DNA of 64,000 nucleotides from contig CM040444.1 in assembly GCA_022749755.1 (NCBI GenBank), positions 15,648,274 through 15,712,273 on the forward strand, written 5' to 3'. Of this stretch, positions 12,961 to 25,319 are shown piece after piece (within the stretch, counting starts at the first letter, position 1; every line of letters starts with the position of its first letter). Made by a program: the position numbers and the translations under genes. Under the pieces are notes generated by a model. It was not told the DNA's origin. It worked only from the letters and a program-made list of their open reading frames with translations, and made no database searches. The stretch is from Azadirachta indica. Lineage: Eukaryota; Streptophyta; Magnoliopsida; Sapindales; Meliaceae.

Positions 12961-15900
12961 ATGCCTAAATAGAGTCTATGAGGGTGACTGCATATGATTG
13001 CTACTCAAAGATAGAAACCTATATCTGAATTTTTTTTGGCGCTTTTTTTTCTTTTTTCCTTTTTTATAAATTGCAAATAATTGTACTTCTATTATTTGTG
13101 AAAGATGGATTATTCAGTAATCTTATATCAAGTGATTGTGATTCCATACGGTTTTCTAAATTTGGAATTTGTTTTAATTTACATAAATTATTTAATTGAT
13201 AATTGACATTAAAAATATAAAAAGAATATACCATGGTCAAAAACAAACAAAAAAGAAAGAAAGAAAGAAACTTTGGAGTCTGACTTTCATCAAGATTTCA
13301 AAAGTAATTTATATTTAAATTGTGATTGACAATTGATATCAATTTTTATAAGTACTTTATTTGTTACAATTAAATATACTTTAAATCATTAAAAAAAATT
13401 GCACATTGTTAGTTTTCTTGTGGAAGTGAAACACAATAATTTGGCTTTTGATCTTGAATGCTAAGTGAAATGGTACATTGGATTAATTTATATGGTGAAA
13501 GTTTCAATGGAACAAACCAAACTATTATGCGTACTTTTCGTATTTGATGGTTCAACCATACATGAATATATATATCACCTTTAATAATATGCCAATATTA
13601 CATGACATATATTCTTATTTAATAAGTCAAATATTTGAAATTACATTATAAGGTATGCGTTATAGCTAAAATAATTGTACTACATATCTCTCTCATATTT
13701 TTATTATAATTTTTAAATTTTTGTCATATATAATTTGCTTAAATTTGAATTTTTGGAATACTCTTGTAACCAAAAAACATTCTATCATGCAATTACATGC
13801 ACCCTAGCCTTGGTCATAGAAATAGAAAATATACATAATAAATAAATGGCGGGGGGTGGGTTTTGGGTTTGTGGGAAAAAGAAAAACTGGTCAGCAAATC
13901 CAATGATAGCAGTCTTTCTTTACTGGTGTTGTGTAGTATCTCCCATTTGAATGATTGTGATTTGTGACACCTCCATCCACCCACCCACCCACCAACCAAA
14001 CTTCAGGAGTAATTTATCAAAGTATCATTCACATCTTCATTTTCAATTATTTGAGGTAAAAATTTGGTCACCCACCTCATTATTCACTTCTTTTTTATAG
14101 GTAAAATTATAATCCAACAACCATAATATTATAATCCACTGCATTTTTTATTGTTTAAATTATAATAAATATATATGAATTCAGAAACTTAATAAAACTT
14201 AACATGGGTAACCAAACATAAATTTTAAAGATTATAAAAAGGTACCCTTATTCATATTATGTACATCACTTGTTATAAAATTGGTCACTAATGTATTTTA
14301 CATTATAGATGGTGTCAAAGTGAAATTATAGCAATGTAAAAAATTATAAAATCTTATCAATAATATTTAAAAAAAAGATAAAAAAAAGAATTAAAGTAGT
14401 AATTTAGATACTAAAACTTACAAGTGAAGATTAGAATGAAAAATTAGTTTTTCAAATATAATAATTATTAAGTAAGAGTGAGTATTTTTTATTTACTATA
14501 CATTTTACTTATTATTATTTTTTAAAAAGTTAAATGGAATAGAGTAAGAATATGTGATACTTTAGTTAACACTGCATTAATTAATGCATGGTAAGTCTTG
14601 AATAACAACATAAATTTGATTTTTGTTAAGTTAAGTGATGCAATTATTTTGAGTTTAAATGTTGCAAGTTGATACAAGTACTAGGTTTTGAATGATTTGA
14701 TGCATACAGAATTATTTTAGAGGTGATATAGTAAATGCTCATTTATAATAAACACTTCAATTTTCAATGTAGCTTTGATTTTAAGCAAAAACATAGTACG
14801 AGAGAGATATTTCGTATTTAAATGTTGTTGAAAACTGAGTACGTAATTGGGCTACCGAACACTTAAATTGGGTGGTGGTGATAATATTCGGTGAACCAAA
14901 GACTTTGCTTTCATGATAATATCCCAGTTTTCGAGCAATATCGCACGTGTCATGATTCTAATGGTATCAGAATTCCGTCGAGATGTATCCATAGATGTGA
15001 CAGACTGAAACATATAGCTTCCACTAATCTATCACCTCCATTTCACCGCCCAGTGAAACCCTGAATAATTTTAATTTGTTCTCAGTAACTGCGACATGGC
15101 ATATGGAAATTAACTGCGTAATGATAGGACAAGCTGGCTGTGACGTACATGCGACCAATATTTTTGGAGCCGGTATCTCTTCAGGGACGTCTGCGTAGGA
15201 TTGCGTAGTTTTGGAAAAACGTGGCGGAATCTGTGATATGGATACTGCTTACAGCTTTTAAAATCACTCTCAATCTCAAACCCTGAAATACTTTTCGAGC
15301 AAAACCAAGCATGAATTCTAGAGAGGCAGCACAGAACTTGATTTCTCTTTTGATTGATTAGTTTCAGGCAGGCTCAGTGTGTCTTCCACGGCTGTGGCTT
15401 GAGGGGAGCCAGGAGATATATATAGAGGATAATTCAATAATATGTGGAAGGAAGTTGTTTCAACGAAAATGGAATGGAATCAGGTTCTTTTCCAGGCAAG
15501 AAAGTGAGGAGAAGTACTTGAATGATGATTTTCCCTACTTCTAGATCGATCGTACGTTTAAGGCGAAGACTACCATATTTCATTATCTATTGGCTCCATA
15601 TTATGAGCATCCAAATGAATGACATCTTCTTTCAATTGCACTTTTTCAATCAACTCTCTCGAATCAGCTCTGTAAGCACACTGAAAAAGTATTCAACACT
15701 CTGAACATTACAAACGAAGTTTTGTAAAAAATTATAATGCAAAAGAAAAGAATCAGAGGGTGAAGATTATGCCATATTAATGCTGAGTAGAAGGGGAAGG
15801 AATTTCCCCAAATCCAATCCAAATTCCATATTGCTGACTATTATACTTAGAATTAAGTATGAGCTATTGCTCTAGCTACAATCTTACATTAATTAATTAT

Positions 15901-18600
15901 TACCCACATGAAACACAAGTCTCCTTAAAAAATTAGCAAAATAAATATAAAGCCATATATTTGCCTTTTTTTTTTTTTTTTTTTAATTTAATTTCTCTTA
16001 CTCTCCTGTTGCAGTTTGCTATCGCTATAGATGCTAGGAAAGATCTGAAGGAATGTTGTAGAATTGTTATGATAGATCATCCATGTCCGCAAGAATGTTT
16101 TCACAGCTTTTTATATGCGAATCCGCAAAGGAATCCTATGAAAACAACCCGTGGATCTCTAACGAGGAAGCTCATTCTTGTGTGTTTCAAAGTTTAGAGC
16201 ACAAGGACTATAAGCCTTCTGCTAATGAATTTGAGTTGACGTCTAAAAAATCATTAACTCCTGCAAAGGCGTCCAATCATCTAAACAAAACTTTAAACCG
16301 AGGCCTAACCTTTCCACCGTTAAGATACAATAGTGTTCAACCCTCCGAAAAGATATTCTTCGTTGAAAACTTTGAACCAAGGCCTCACCTTTGCCCTCTT
16401 AATACAATTGTAATCAGCCATCTTAATATATCAGTGACATGACCGAAACCTAATCTTTCCACTGTTAGATACAACAATTTTCAGTAATCAACGAAGAAAA
16501 CTCCTTTGTCAAGCAAGAGGTGAAAATCTGATAGTAAAATTGACAACCGAGTAAAAGAAAGTCGGGCTTGCTTGCTGCAAAGTAGAAAACTCCTATCAAA
16601 ACACTTTTTTTTTCGAAGACTGCACTCCAAGCTTTTCTATCAAGCGCGTGTCCTTCATCCTCTTTTTTATGTAGCCCATGGAAGTTCAGTACTGTTAATG
16701 ATGTGTAATAATAGGAAGGATCAGTCTTAGTAACTGGAGTAAAGAGCATGTGTTAAGTGATTGATTGAATAAAGGCATGTGATCTAAGTGCTGAAGAGCC
16801 TGAAGTTGTGTTTATAAACCCCTCAATAGTTGTCATGATAATGAAGCAATAACCCTTTAATTTTATTTTATATGAATCTACTAAAATACCCCCAACATTA
16901 ACACAAACCTTAACAGCCATCTAACTCTAGGAAGTATCTGCCCATGTTCCATCAGACTAACCCCAGCAAGTATATGGCTATATTTCGTCACATACTTTGG
17001 GTATCCAAGCCCAAAAATCCCTAAAAAACCTAAAAAAGCAAGGGGTATCTACTGTTTCCCCTGGCTTAGGTATCTATTATTTCCCCATAATCCAGGAGAG
17101 TACATATTACATAAACATTTACCCCAGGTCCAATTAGTTACCCTCTAACAGAGTATCATATAATTTTAGTTGTTAACAGAACAAACTTCCATACAATTAT
17201 GCAGAACACCTAACTGAAGAAGATAGAAAATTAAACCATGCATCAAATACATTAAACATAAAACAATTTCATAGCTCTAGTCAATTGATGACATCAGAAT
17301 ATCCTGACCTATAACAAGAGAAAAAGAAAGAAATCCAGAAACAATGTGAAGCAAAAATTGCCCATAAGGTTCCGGCTTTCACAACCTATTACATATAAAA
17401 CTAGAGTGGTGACACAGCTAGTACACATGCATTTTTTAAAAATGCAAATTAGTTCACGTTAAAAAGAAAAAAAAAAAAGGAATCCCGCAGGGAAACAAAA
17501 TGAAATGGCTAATGAAAAAGTTGAGAAATAGAAATTTCCGTAGAATCAAAACCGCAGCATAATCCCAAAAACAAAACTGATAGCAAGGCATGACATGTCA
17601 GATCAATCTAACAGTAGTTATTAATCATCCAATGTAGGAGTCAATGAATGTAAACCTAGAGAAAGCCTTAGGTACGGCCAACCCCACCACATCATCATGC
17701 CACCATTCAATTCAACAACACCACTCACTGCCACATAATACTATGCATGCACTTATCATTAAACTCAAAATCATCATAAATGCATTGTATATATGTGGCA
17801 AAACATAGTGCTGTTAGTGAATGATCACATGATGAAGTGATGGGTTGCCCCATTTAAGACCCCTTCTGTAAACACTTCTAACAAAGACCAAGCCACAGAA
17901 AGATATAAAATCTAGATGACTGACACTAAAGCCACAAACAAAATCCTATTATCCAATTAAGACTTCAAATACATATTCCAGGCAGAAAGGCTATAGTTCA
18001 TCTCCTGAATTTCTGAAAAGTTAAAGCACCAAAATAAAAGAGACAAGACTTATTTCTTCCCTCTTTGCTGTAAGAGATGATAACCATTCTCCACTTCATA
18101 ACTAGGCTTGTACGAATAAGCAGGAGATATGAAATAAACTATGAACTAGACCTCAACAATTGAGAAATAAGATGTCGGCATCACATTATAAAATTAAAAT
18201 CCTAAACGAAACCCTTAATTCCCACATAATCACTACCAAAGTAACATTGAAATAATAAATCCAAAGGTCCAATAGATAATTGAAATAGCATAATATGCCT
18301 CTCAGAATGTCATAATCCTCAGCATTGATATCTAAATAGAACATTCATGGTATAGAATTGAACCTAAAGACTGATCCACAACATATTCCACAAACACAAT
18401 GATAAAAAACAGATAGATTCGAACAGGATATTAACCGACACTAAACATCCATTAATAAAATTAAACTTAAGTAACACCAACGCGACAATAAAAATAACCG
18501 ATAAACTAGCATCCACTGGATAGTGTCAAAATACCAAAATTTCATAAAACAATAAACAAACCAAAACAGCGAAACGACGAGTCGTTTCGTTTTGTTTCGC
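12961..18600. other. Intergenic region between CCoAOMT and RPS16
   Basis: The left end is the CCoAOMT 3' UTR. The rest is AT-rich with no supported gene. A Cys-containing open stretch follows a pyrimidine tract and CAG at 15961-16442, but I recognise no family and the frame breaks. Degenerate repeats occur at about 16300-16490. The stretch next to 18600 should hold the S16 3' UTR. Confidence 0.55.
16300..16490. repeat. Three degenerate tandem copies, about 65-80 bp spacing
   Basis: The motif CCTAACCTTTCCACCGTTA is followed by related text near 16381 (CCTCACCTTTGCCCTCTTA) and 16450 (CCTAATCTTTCCACTGTTA). Each copy is followed by ATACAA and an AT-rich tail. The copies are diverged, so this is an old local duplication. 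Confidence 0.55.
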
Positions 18601-19041
18601 TCAACGGTAACTCTTCTGGAACCTAGCCCTGGCACCACGACCACCGAACTTCTTGGGCTCGCACCGTCTCGGGTCCGCAACCAACAAGGTCCTGTCGTAC
18701 CTGACAAGGATGTCCTTGATCTCCTTCTTGCTCTGCTCGTCAACGTACTTCTGGTAAAATGCCACCAAAGCCTTGGCGATGCTCTGTCTGATTGCATAGA
18801 TCTGCGACGTGTGTCCACCACCCTTGACGCGGATCCTCATGTCGACACCAGCGAAACGATGACGTCCGAGCAAGAGGATAGGCTCGTAGGCCTTGAAGCG
18901 AAGGATCTCCGGCTCGACCAGCTCGATCGGACAGCCATTGATCTTGATCAAACCGCGACCGCGCTTGCAATAGGTGACGGCCACGGCAGTCTTCTTGCGG
19001 CCAAAGCACTGTACAGATTCAACTGGGGCGGCTGTTGCCAT
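18601..19041 (-). CDS. RPS16: 40S ribosomal protein S16 (uS9)
   Basis: Single uninterrupted exon of 146 residues, the normal length for plant S16. It begins [20 protein letters not shown], contains [17 protein letters not shown] and the universal S9 motif [20 protein letters not shown], and ends with the basic tail [14 protein letters not shown] that reaches into the decoding centre near the P-site tRNA. The ATG at 19041 was chosen over the in-frame ATG at 19083 because the protein then matches the family start. It is GC-richer than its surroundings, as expected for a highly expressed gene. A complete plant ribosomal-protein promoter module lies upstream. A longer open frame on the opposite strand is a shadow. 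Confidence 0.98.
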   Translation of the reverse strand: MATAAPVESVQCFGRKKTAVAVTYCKRGRGLIKINGCPIELVEPEILRFKAYEPILLLGRHRFAGVDMRIRVKGGGHTSQIYAIRQSIAKALVAFYQKYVDEQSKKEIKDILVRYDRTLLVADPRRCEPKKFGGRGARARFQKSYR

Positions 19042-19048
19042 TTTTCTG

Positions 19049-19057
19049 TTAGGGTTT
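19049..19057 (-). promoter_or_regulatory. Telo-box in S16 leader
   Basis: AAACCCTAA on the minus strand, 8 bases upstream of the S16 start codon. Telo-boxes are typical of plant ribosomal protein gene leaders. Confidence 0.7.
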
Positions 19058-19136
19058 GACAACAGAGACGAGAAACCCTGCAATGACTGACTTGGGGGAG
19101 GAGAATGAGTGAAGTGAAGAATATATATTGAATGTC

Positions 19137-19145
19137 TTAGGGTTT
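19137..19145 (-). promoter_or_regulatory. Second telo-box of the S16 promoter
   Basis: AAACCCTAA on the minus strand, close to a TATA-like stretch (AATATATATT, about 19120-19130). With the site II elements further upstream it forms the module known from plant translation genes. Confidence 0.7.
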
Positions 19146-19300
19146 TGTTAGTTGATGATGTAAATACCCTTGGGGTTTCAGAAAATTACGTGTATGATTG
19201 AAGCGGTGCGTTTTAATGAATCTGATTGGCCCCAAAAGACGCCATTCTGATCCCGATTGGGATATTTATCACTGACGAGCCACAATTTGTAAAACACACC

Positions 19301-19345
19301 AGCCCATATTTGTAAAACACTCCAGCCCATACCAGAGTAAGCCCA
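19301..19345 (-). promoter_or_regulatory. Three site II elements (TGGGCT) upstream of S16
   Basis: TGGGCT on the minus strand at 19301-19306, 19324-19329 and 19340-19345. Site II motifs bind TCP factors and drive ribosomal protein genes in dividing cells. Three copies within 45 bp are unlikely to be chance. Confidence 0.75.
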
Positions 19346-19485
19346 TAATTAAGAAAAAGGATCGGTTAAATTTAGATTAGACATATCGAAATTTATTCTA
19401 GAAGTGCTTCTTTTTTTTCAACGTATATAATATGCATAGTACCGTTGAACATCATATGCATAATAAGAATATACAACTAGGCTTG

Positions 19486-19487
<2 letters not shown>

Positions 19488-19521
<34 letters not shown>
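19488..19521. repeat. Poly(A) tract
   Basis: An uninterrupted A run of more than 30 bases, preceded by GGC and followed by GGCCC. It could be a retroposon tail, but no coding remnant is seen beside it. Confidence 0.85.
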
Positions 19522-19524
<3 letters not shown>

Positions 19525-19664
19525 CCAAAAGCATAAAACAACATCAGAATAAAAATATATATGCTCAATAGCAAACATAATATTATTTATCAAGATCAAT
19601 ATAAACTTCGAATGCTTGCTAAAAGAATTATTATTAGTAGTAGTAATATCTTAAAATATTATTG

Positions 19665-20395
19665 GAAAAATTTATAGATACCCGTGAATTATAACAAAAT
19701 GATAAATATTCCTATATTTCAGAAACGATAAATAGACCTAACATGTTACTAAATGACAGTTACCTTTAGAGTTAGTTTCTTGTCAGCTTTCGGAAGGCAA
19801 TTTAGTCATTTTGCCGTAATAACATAGATCTTCATCTTCTCTCCCTTCTTCTTCCTTCTCATTCTCTCTTTCTCCTTCACTGTTAATTTTTCTGTCTTCT
19901 CTATAACTTCCCATACCAAATCTCACCCTTCTATTCCTCCTTACCACCAGTTTCATCTCATAAATGGAAGTTGAGCTCTTGTTTTATTTCCTAACTTCAT
20001 CATCTTCACCACCACTTCTCAAATACCTACCAAAAAAAAAAAATTAGAAATTAAAAATAAAAATAACCTTAAAATTTCCTAAATTCCCCAAATACTAATT
20101 CTACCTTTCTTAAATTCTCTAAAGTACTAAATTCAAAACACGAGAAACCTTGAAATTGGATAAAATATTTATTGAAAATTTTTATAAGCTATTAAATTAG
20201 GGTGGGTGCTATTAAATTAGAGTTAGATTTTTCAATTATAAGTTATTTTATTAAATTGTCCTTTTAAAGTTAGCGGCAAACCAACCCAAAGATGTCTCTT
20301 ATTTATCAAAATGTGAGGGGGGTATATCTTATTTTCAAAAGATCAAAAGAATATTTATCACTTCGTCATAATTGAGGGTATGCGTCAATTTTGAC
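19665..20395. mobile_element. Non-autonomous DNA transposon, hAT-like
   Basis: The ends form imperfect inverted repeats of about 45-50 bp: the left end reads ATACCCGTGAATTATAAC and then TGATAAATATTC, and the right end, reverse-complemented, reads ATACCCTCAATTATGACG and then TGATAAATATTC. Both ends are flanked by TATTATTG (19657-19664 and 20396-20403), an 8-bp target duplication as hAT elements make. The interior (731 bp in total) is AT- and CT-rich with no transposase. The duplication lies in AT-rich DNA, so its length is the weaker part of the evidence; a Mutator-type (9 bp) origin is the alternative. Confidence 0.65.
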
Positions 20396-20403
20396 TATTA
20401 TTG

Positions 20404-22523
20404 ATATTGATTATTTTTTTGAAATACCGTGATGCGACGTAGGGTATGAATTCTTGAGGTGGTGGATGATTAGGTTACGTCGCCAGGGAAGCCTGTGAAC
20501 GAGTCGCGTATGTACAATGAACTCTGCTGCTGTTTGTCTTCTTTTACTTTGACCGGAAAACGGTTCTTTGAATTTTGATTCCAATAACCACAACAAGTCA
20601 TATGTTCAAATGTTAGTATATGTTAGTATTGTCTATTAGGTTACATTGCCAAATCTTGCTAATACACAGTTAATTACACACTTCAATTGATTAATTAAAC
20701 GAATTAAGAGTTGTTCAAGAAAATATATATTGCCTATATATATATTTATAAAAAAAAAAAAAAAACACTTTAGTTCTTGTTTCTATATATACTATATGAA
20801 CTCAGTTCTCAATATCCAATAATTTATGCGAAAATAGAAGAGTATGCTTTGAAGATTATAAAAATGGTATTTTAAAAAATTATCACTTCTGAATTTCCAT
20901 GCAATTGGATGCATTTAAAAAAGATAAACTAAACTAAACTAAACGAAATAAATAAATAATTTGATATCTTGAGATTCGCCATCAAAATTAAAAGTATTTA
21001 ATTGCAGTGCCCCAAAAGTTGGTGGTTGGATATATAATATTGCCGTTCTTTGTTAAAAATTACACATTATTCGCCTGTACTAACAAATCCAATGAAAATG
21101 ATATACAATGCTCTGATAAATCAATAATAAAGCACGACCGTCGAAATTAGACAAAATTACTATTTTTTTTTACGAGTTTTTTTTTTTTCTATAAATTTGC
21201 TTTCCTAATTTGTTAAAACATGTCTTTAATGCGCGTGCACAAAAAATATCCATGCACTAAAAATCTTACTCTTATATCTCTAAATGACCTATTAATATCA
21301 TTTAAATAAATTAGTGTATTTATAAATTAAAAATGACAATATAAAAAAAATAGATGGTAAAATATCATGAGATATATATAATTTTAGGTGTGAATAATTT
21401 TATCCTAATTTTAAGAGCAAATTACTAACCTAAACTTTTGGAGCAGTAGGATTCAATCAGGATTTTTTTTTATTATATTATATAAGTTATAAGAAAATGA
21501 GAGAACATCATAATTCCTAACATAACCGTGATTAAATCAAACTAATTTCTTTTATGAAATTTAACCTGAAAAATAAAAACACATAAAGTTGACTAAGATG
21601 AAAAACTACAACAAGGCGCATATATATATATATATATATATAATATAGTATCACTCTTGCAACCGGCGTCACGGAATTAGAAACCATCTTCATCTTCTTA
21701 TTGTTGGAAAAATTCAGAAATGCTACTTTAGATATTTAAGCGTCAAGGCGAATAAGAGTATTGTCTTAAAAACTATTTCAGCCCCTTTAGATGGTATTCT
21801 ATTGCAAAACAGTTTGATGGCAATATTATTTTGGCACAGAGGACTTGAGAGTAAAATAGTTAAAATTATTTTGTGTCGTTTCATTTACAACGTATAACTA
21901 AAGTGTAAAAAGATTCGACGACAATATTATTTTGACAGAGAATATTTAGGAGCTAAACAATTAAAACTGTTTTGTATTGTTTAATTCACAATGGTTAACT
22001 AAAATGCAGAAAGATTCAATAGCAGTATTATTTTAATAAAGAGTATTTGAGAGAGTATTATTTTGATAGAGAGTATTTGAGAGCAAAATAGTCAAAACTG
22101 TTAACTAAAGTTTAAAATAAAGTCCACCGCGCGCACGCGAGACGGAAAAGGAGGGTCTCCTGCGTGTGACGACTCACATTAAACATTTTTTGAGCTAAAC
22201 TCTAAAATTAGACTTAGACCAACTTGCCTTGTACGCGAGAGAACCCCTTAGGTAAACTTGTTGATTTACTCTATATTTATTTTTATATATAAACTCTTTA
22301 TAAGAATCTTATAACTAATCGATGTGAGGTGTTTGTATTTTGAAATCCCGCACAAATTTACGACACTCATTATTCCGCTAGAAAGAGTCTCAATCAATTT
22401 CAGACCACGCCTTTCCTTTTTGTCTCTTATTAACAGCAGTCCAAAATCAAAGTCGCTCGCGTTCTTACACATACTCTGCTTTGAGATTAGTTCTTCCCAC
22501 TTTATTTTCTCTCTCTTTCTGAT
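20404..22523. other. Intergenic region upstream of the WSD1-like gene
   Basis: No gene seen. It contains homopolymer and TA tracts and a threefold tandem repeat at about 21806-22108. A short GC-rich patch follows at about 22126-22170 (CCACCGCGCGCACGCGAG). The last part, with CT-rich sequence, should be the promoter and leader of the acyltransferase. Confidence 0.6.
21806..22108. repeat. Diverged tandem repeat, about 101-bp unit, three copies
   Basis: Copies begin near 21806, 21907 and 22008. Each has an AGATTCGACG-like start, then CAATATTATTTTG, a GAGTATTTGAGAG-like segment, AAAACTGTTTTGT and GGTTAACTAAA. The third copy has an internal duplication of the GAGTATTTGAGAG part and lacks the middle. 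Confidence 0.75.
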
Positions 22524-25319
22524 ATGGGGTCCTTACGAAAAGTAGCCGACGAGCCGCTAACGCCGGCCGGCCGCCTCTTCCTCCAGCCACTGATGAACAC
22601 GATCATCCACTGTGTCGTTGGTTTCAAAAACCCCATCGACATACCCAAATCCAAGGCTGCAATCATGGGTTCTATTATGGTTCAACACCCCAGATTCTGC
22701 AGCCTCATGGTCAGAGACCGCTACGGCTTCGAGCACTGGAAGAAAAGCCAGATCGACATCGACCGACACATCATCATCGTCGACAGCGATGAGACGGATC
22801 GTCACGACGTTGACGATTCAAAAGTTGTGAATGACTACTTAGCTGAGTTGGCGGTCAGTACTCCGCTGAGTGAGGATAAACCCTTGTGGGAAATTCACGT
22901 TCTGGTGGCTCAAAAATGTGCTGTGTTCAGAATTCATCATGCTTTGGGTGATGGGATTTCCTTGGTGTCCATGTTGCTGGCGGGATGCCGGAGGGCGGAT
23001 GACGCGGAGGCGTTGCCTACAGTCGGTGTGGCTGAGAATCGGCGGGAAAGTGATGGCGCGAGAAGGAATTGGAGAGAGGTTTTGGGGAGGTTTTTGAAGA
23101 TGATTCTGTTTAGTTTGGTATACGTCATTGAGTTTGTGCTGAGGACTTTGTGGGTTTGTGATCGGAAGACGGCGATTAGCGGTGGCGCCGGGGTGGAGCT
23201 CTGGCCCAGGAAACTGGCGACGGCTAGATTCTGGTTGGACGACATGAAGACGGTGAAAAAAGCAGTTGCCGGCGCGGTAAGCAAATTCGGACAGTTAAAA
23301 TTGCAGATTAATTTACTGCTATTGTTTTATTTATTTATTTATTTTTATGATATTTAGTTGAATTATATAATCATTAGTATTATAACATAAAAAAGACCTG
23401 CAATATTCTAGAAAACAATTTATTAGTTAAGGAAAAAATTTAAGAAGAGGTTTTAAAACACATTCAACAATTTATAAAAATTATTATTTTGGCACTCGTT
23501 TTTACATATATGAAAAAACATGCAATTAGATTTTTTTGGTCTTTATTTATTTGATTTTTTTTTCAGAGGTGTCTTTGTTTTTTTTTTTTTAAAATGTATA
23601 ATGAAATAATTTTTTTGCTTAAATAAAATATTTTCTAATTTTTTTAAAACAAGAGCATTAAAGATCTTTTAGTATGTTAAACGAGTTTTAAATTGGTAAA
23701 AATTAATCCAAATGGAGCAGTAATTTTTATAAATAATTTTGCTTAATTTTAGAGAACGTGGAATGCAGTTTTATTTGTCATATAAGATAATACCTAATCT
23801 GGCTTTTGGTTGATTGGATTTGGAAATAAATGTAGTTTGTTATAAAATTAGATTTTAGTGGGAACACACATTTTAGGTAAGATTTTAATTGGTACAAAAG
23901 CATATAAAGAAAGATAAAAGACTTTTATTAGAGAGGAGAAAGAAAAAAAAAAAAATTAAAAAAATGACTGAAGACAACAGGCTGTAAGAGGGACTCAAAC
24001 TTAATGTAAAAAGGAAACATTGGGCCGGCCCTGGAGTTGGGAGGCCCACTTGAGCAGAGTAATGGTGGGTGTGAGTACGGAGTAATGAATGAGGAGCAGC
24101 AGTAGCTGGCAGTTTAGTTATTATTGACAAATTCTCTCACATCAATGAATGGAGGAACGTGGCGAGTTCAGTCTTGTGTTTTTATTATTTTCTATGTTTC
24201 CGACTAATTTTGCTCATTTTGTTACGACAATGAATGCAGACAATTAATGATGTTCTGTTCGGAGTGGTATCATCTGGATTATCAAGATACTTGGATCACC
24301 GATCTCCGAATGGTAATTAACATTTATATTATGTATATTTTAAAAATCAAATGACAATGACAATGACATAATTGATCTAGGATACATGTTAATTAAAGTT
24401 GCATTTATGGGATGATCAGCTCTGCCAGAGGAACTTCGTTTAACAGGTGTAGCCATGGTTAATCTGAGAAAACAACCAGGATCGCAGGTAAACACTGTTT
24501 ATTAATTTGCTACAGGAGATCTTTTTTTTTTTTTTTTTTAATTTTTTGTTTGGCATACATGGGAATGACTGGTTTTTTCCAGGATTTATCCAAGTTGATG
24601 AAAAGCAATTCAGGAACAAGATGGGGAAACAAATTTGGAATGCTTCTGCTGCCTGTTTATTATCACAAAGGTGGAGCTGATCCCTTGGCTTATGTGAAGA
24701 GAGCCAAGGCAATGATTGACACAAAGAAACTATCTCTGGAGGCTCACTTCTCGTACAAAATCGGAGATTTTGTAATGTCCTGGTTTGGAGCAAAGGTGAA
24801 ACTAAAATTCAAACATGTTAATTAGTACATAACAACATTCTTGGCCGATTTCTAATTGTGCTTTTGTTTTCTTGATTGTAGGCTGCTTCCATTCTTAATT
24901 ACAGGATTGTTTGTAATTCAACCTTCACAATCTCAAATGTTGTTGGCCCTAGAGAGGAGATTACCCTTGCTGGTAATCCTCTGACTTACCTCAGGGCAAA
25001 TACCACTAGCCTGCCGCATGTATGTACACCCTATAGGTTCTGTTTTTTCTTCTTAATTTCTTGTAATTGTGATTTTGATTATTAGTATAAATACAATGCT
25101 ATTGTATATATTCAGCTGTATCGTACAACTCCAAATCTTTGGTTGGTTTTATTTATGCAGGCGGTTACAATGCACATGGTGAGCTATGCTGGAAGAGCTG
25201 ACTTGCAAATCCTGGTTGCAAAAGACATCGTTCCTGATGCAGAATTTCTTGCCAAGTGCTTTGAAGATGCCTTGCTTGAAATGAAGGAAGCTGCAGCTCT
25301 CACCTCCAACAAAACATAA
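22524..25319 (+). CDS. WSD1-like wax ester synthase/diacylglycerol acyltransferase
   Basis: Bifunctional-type O-acyltransferase that joins acyl-CoA to fatty alcohols (wax esters) or diacylglycerol, usually at the ER. Exons 22524-23276, 24240-24312, 24420-24487, 24583-24795, 24882-25019 and 25161-25319 have GT-AG borders and consistent phases, giving 467 residues (Arabidopsis WSD1 is about 480). The active-site motif HHxxxDG is HHALGDG at residues 138-144. A hydrophobic stretch near 190-212 (MILFSLVYVIEFVL) may anchor it in the membrane. The C-terminal DUF1298 part is clear: TINDVLFGVVSSGLSRYL, SNVVGPREEITLAGNP and HMVSYAGRADLQI. The start is preceded by a CT-rich leader. No frame damage. The exact substrate cannot be read from sequence. 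Confidence 0.93.

Noticed and set aside
15961..16442. Two overlapping frames resembling a small Cys-rich secreted protein
   Set aside because: The hydrophobic start comes from a poly-T tract, the Cys spacing fits no family I know, and the frame breaks.
18592..19059. 155-codon plus-strand open frame over RPS16
   Set aside because: It lies antisense to the certain S16 gene; its composition follows from the GC-rich coding strand.
22557..23284. Long minus-strand frames under the WSD1-like exon 1
   Set aside because: Shadows of a GC-rich coding exon; no homology recognised.
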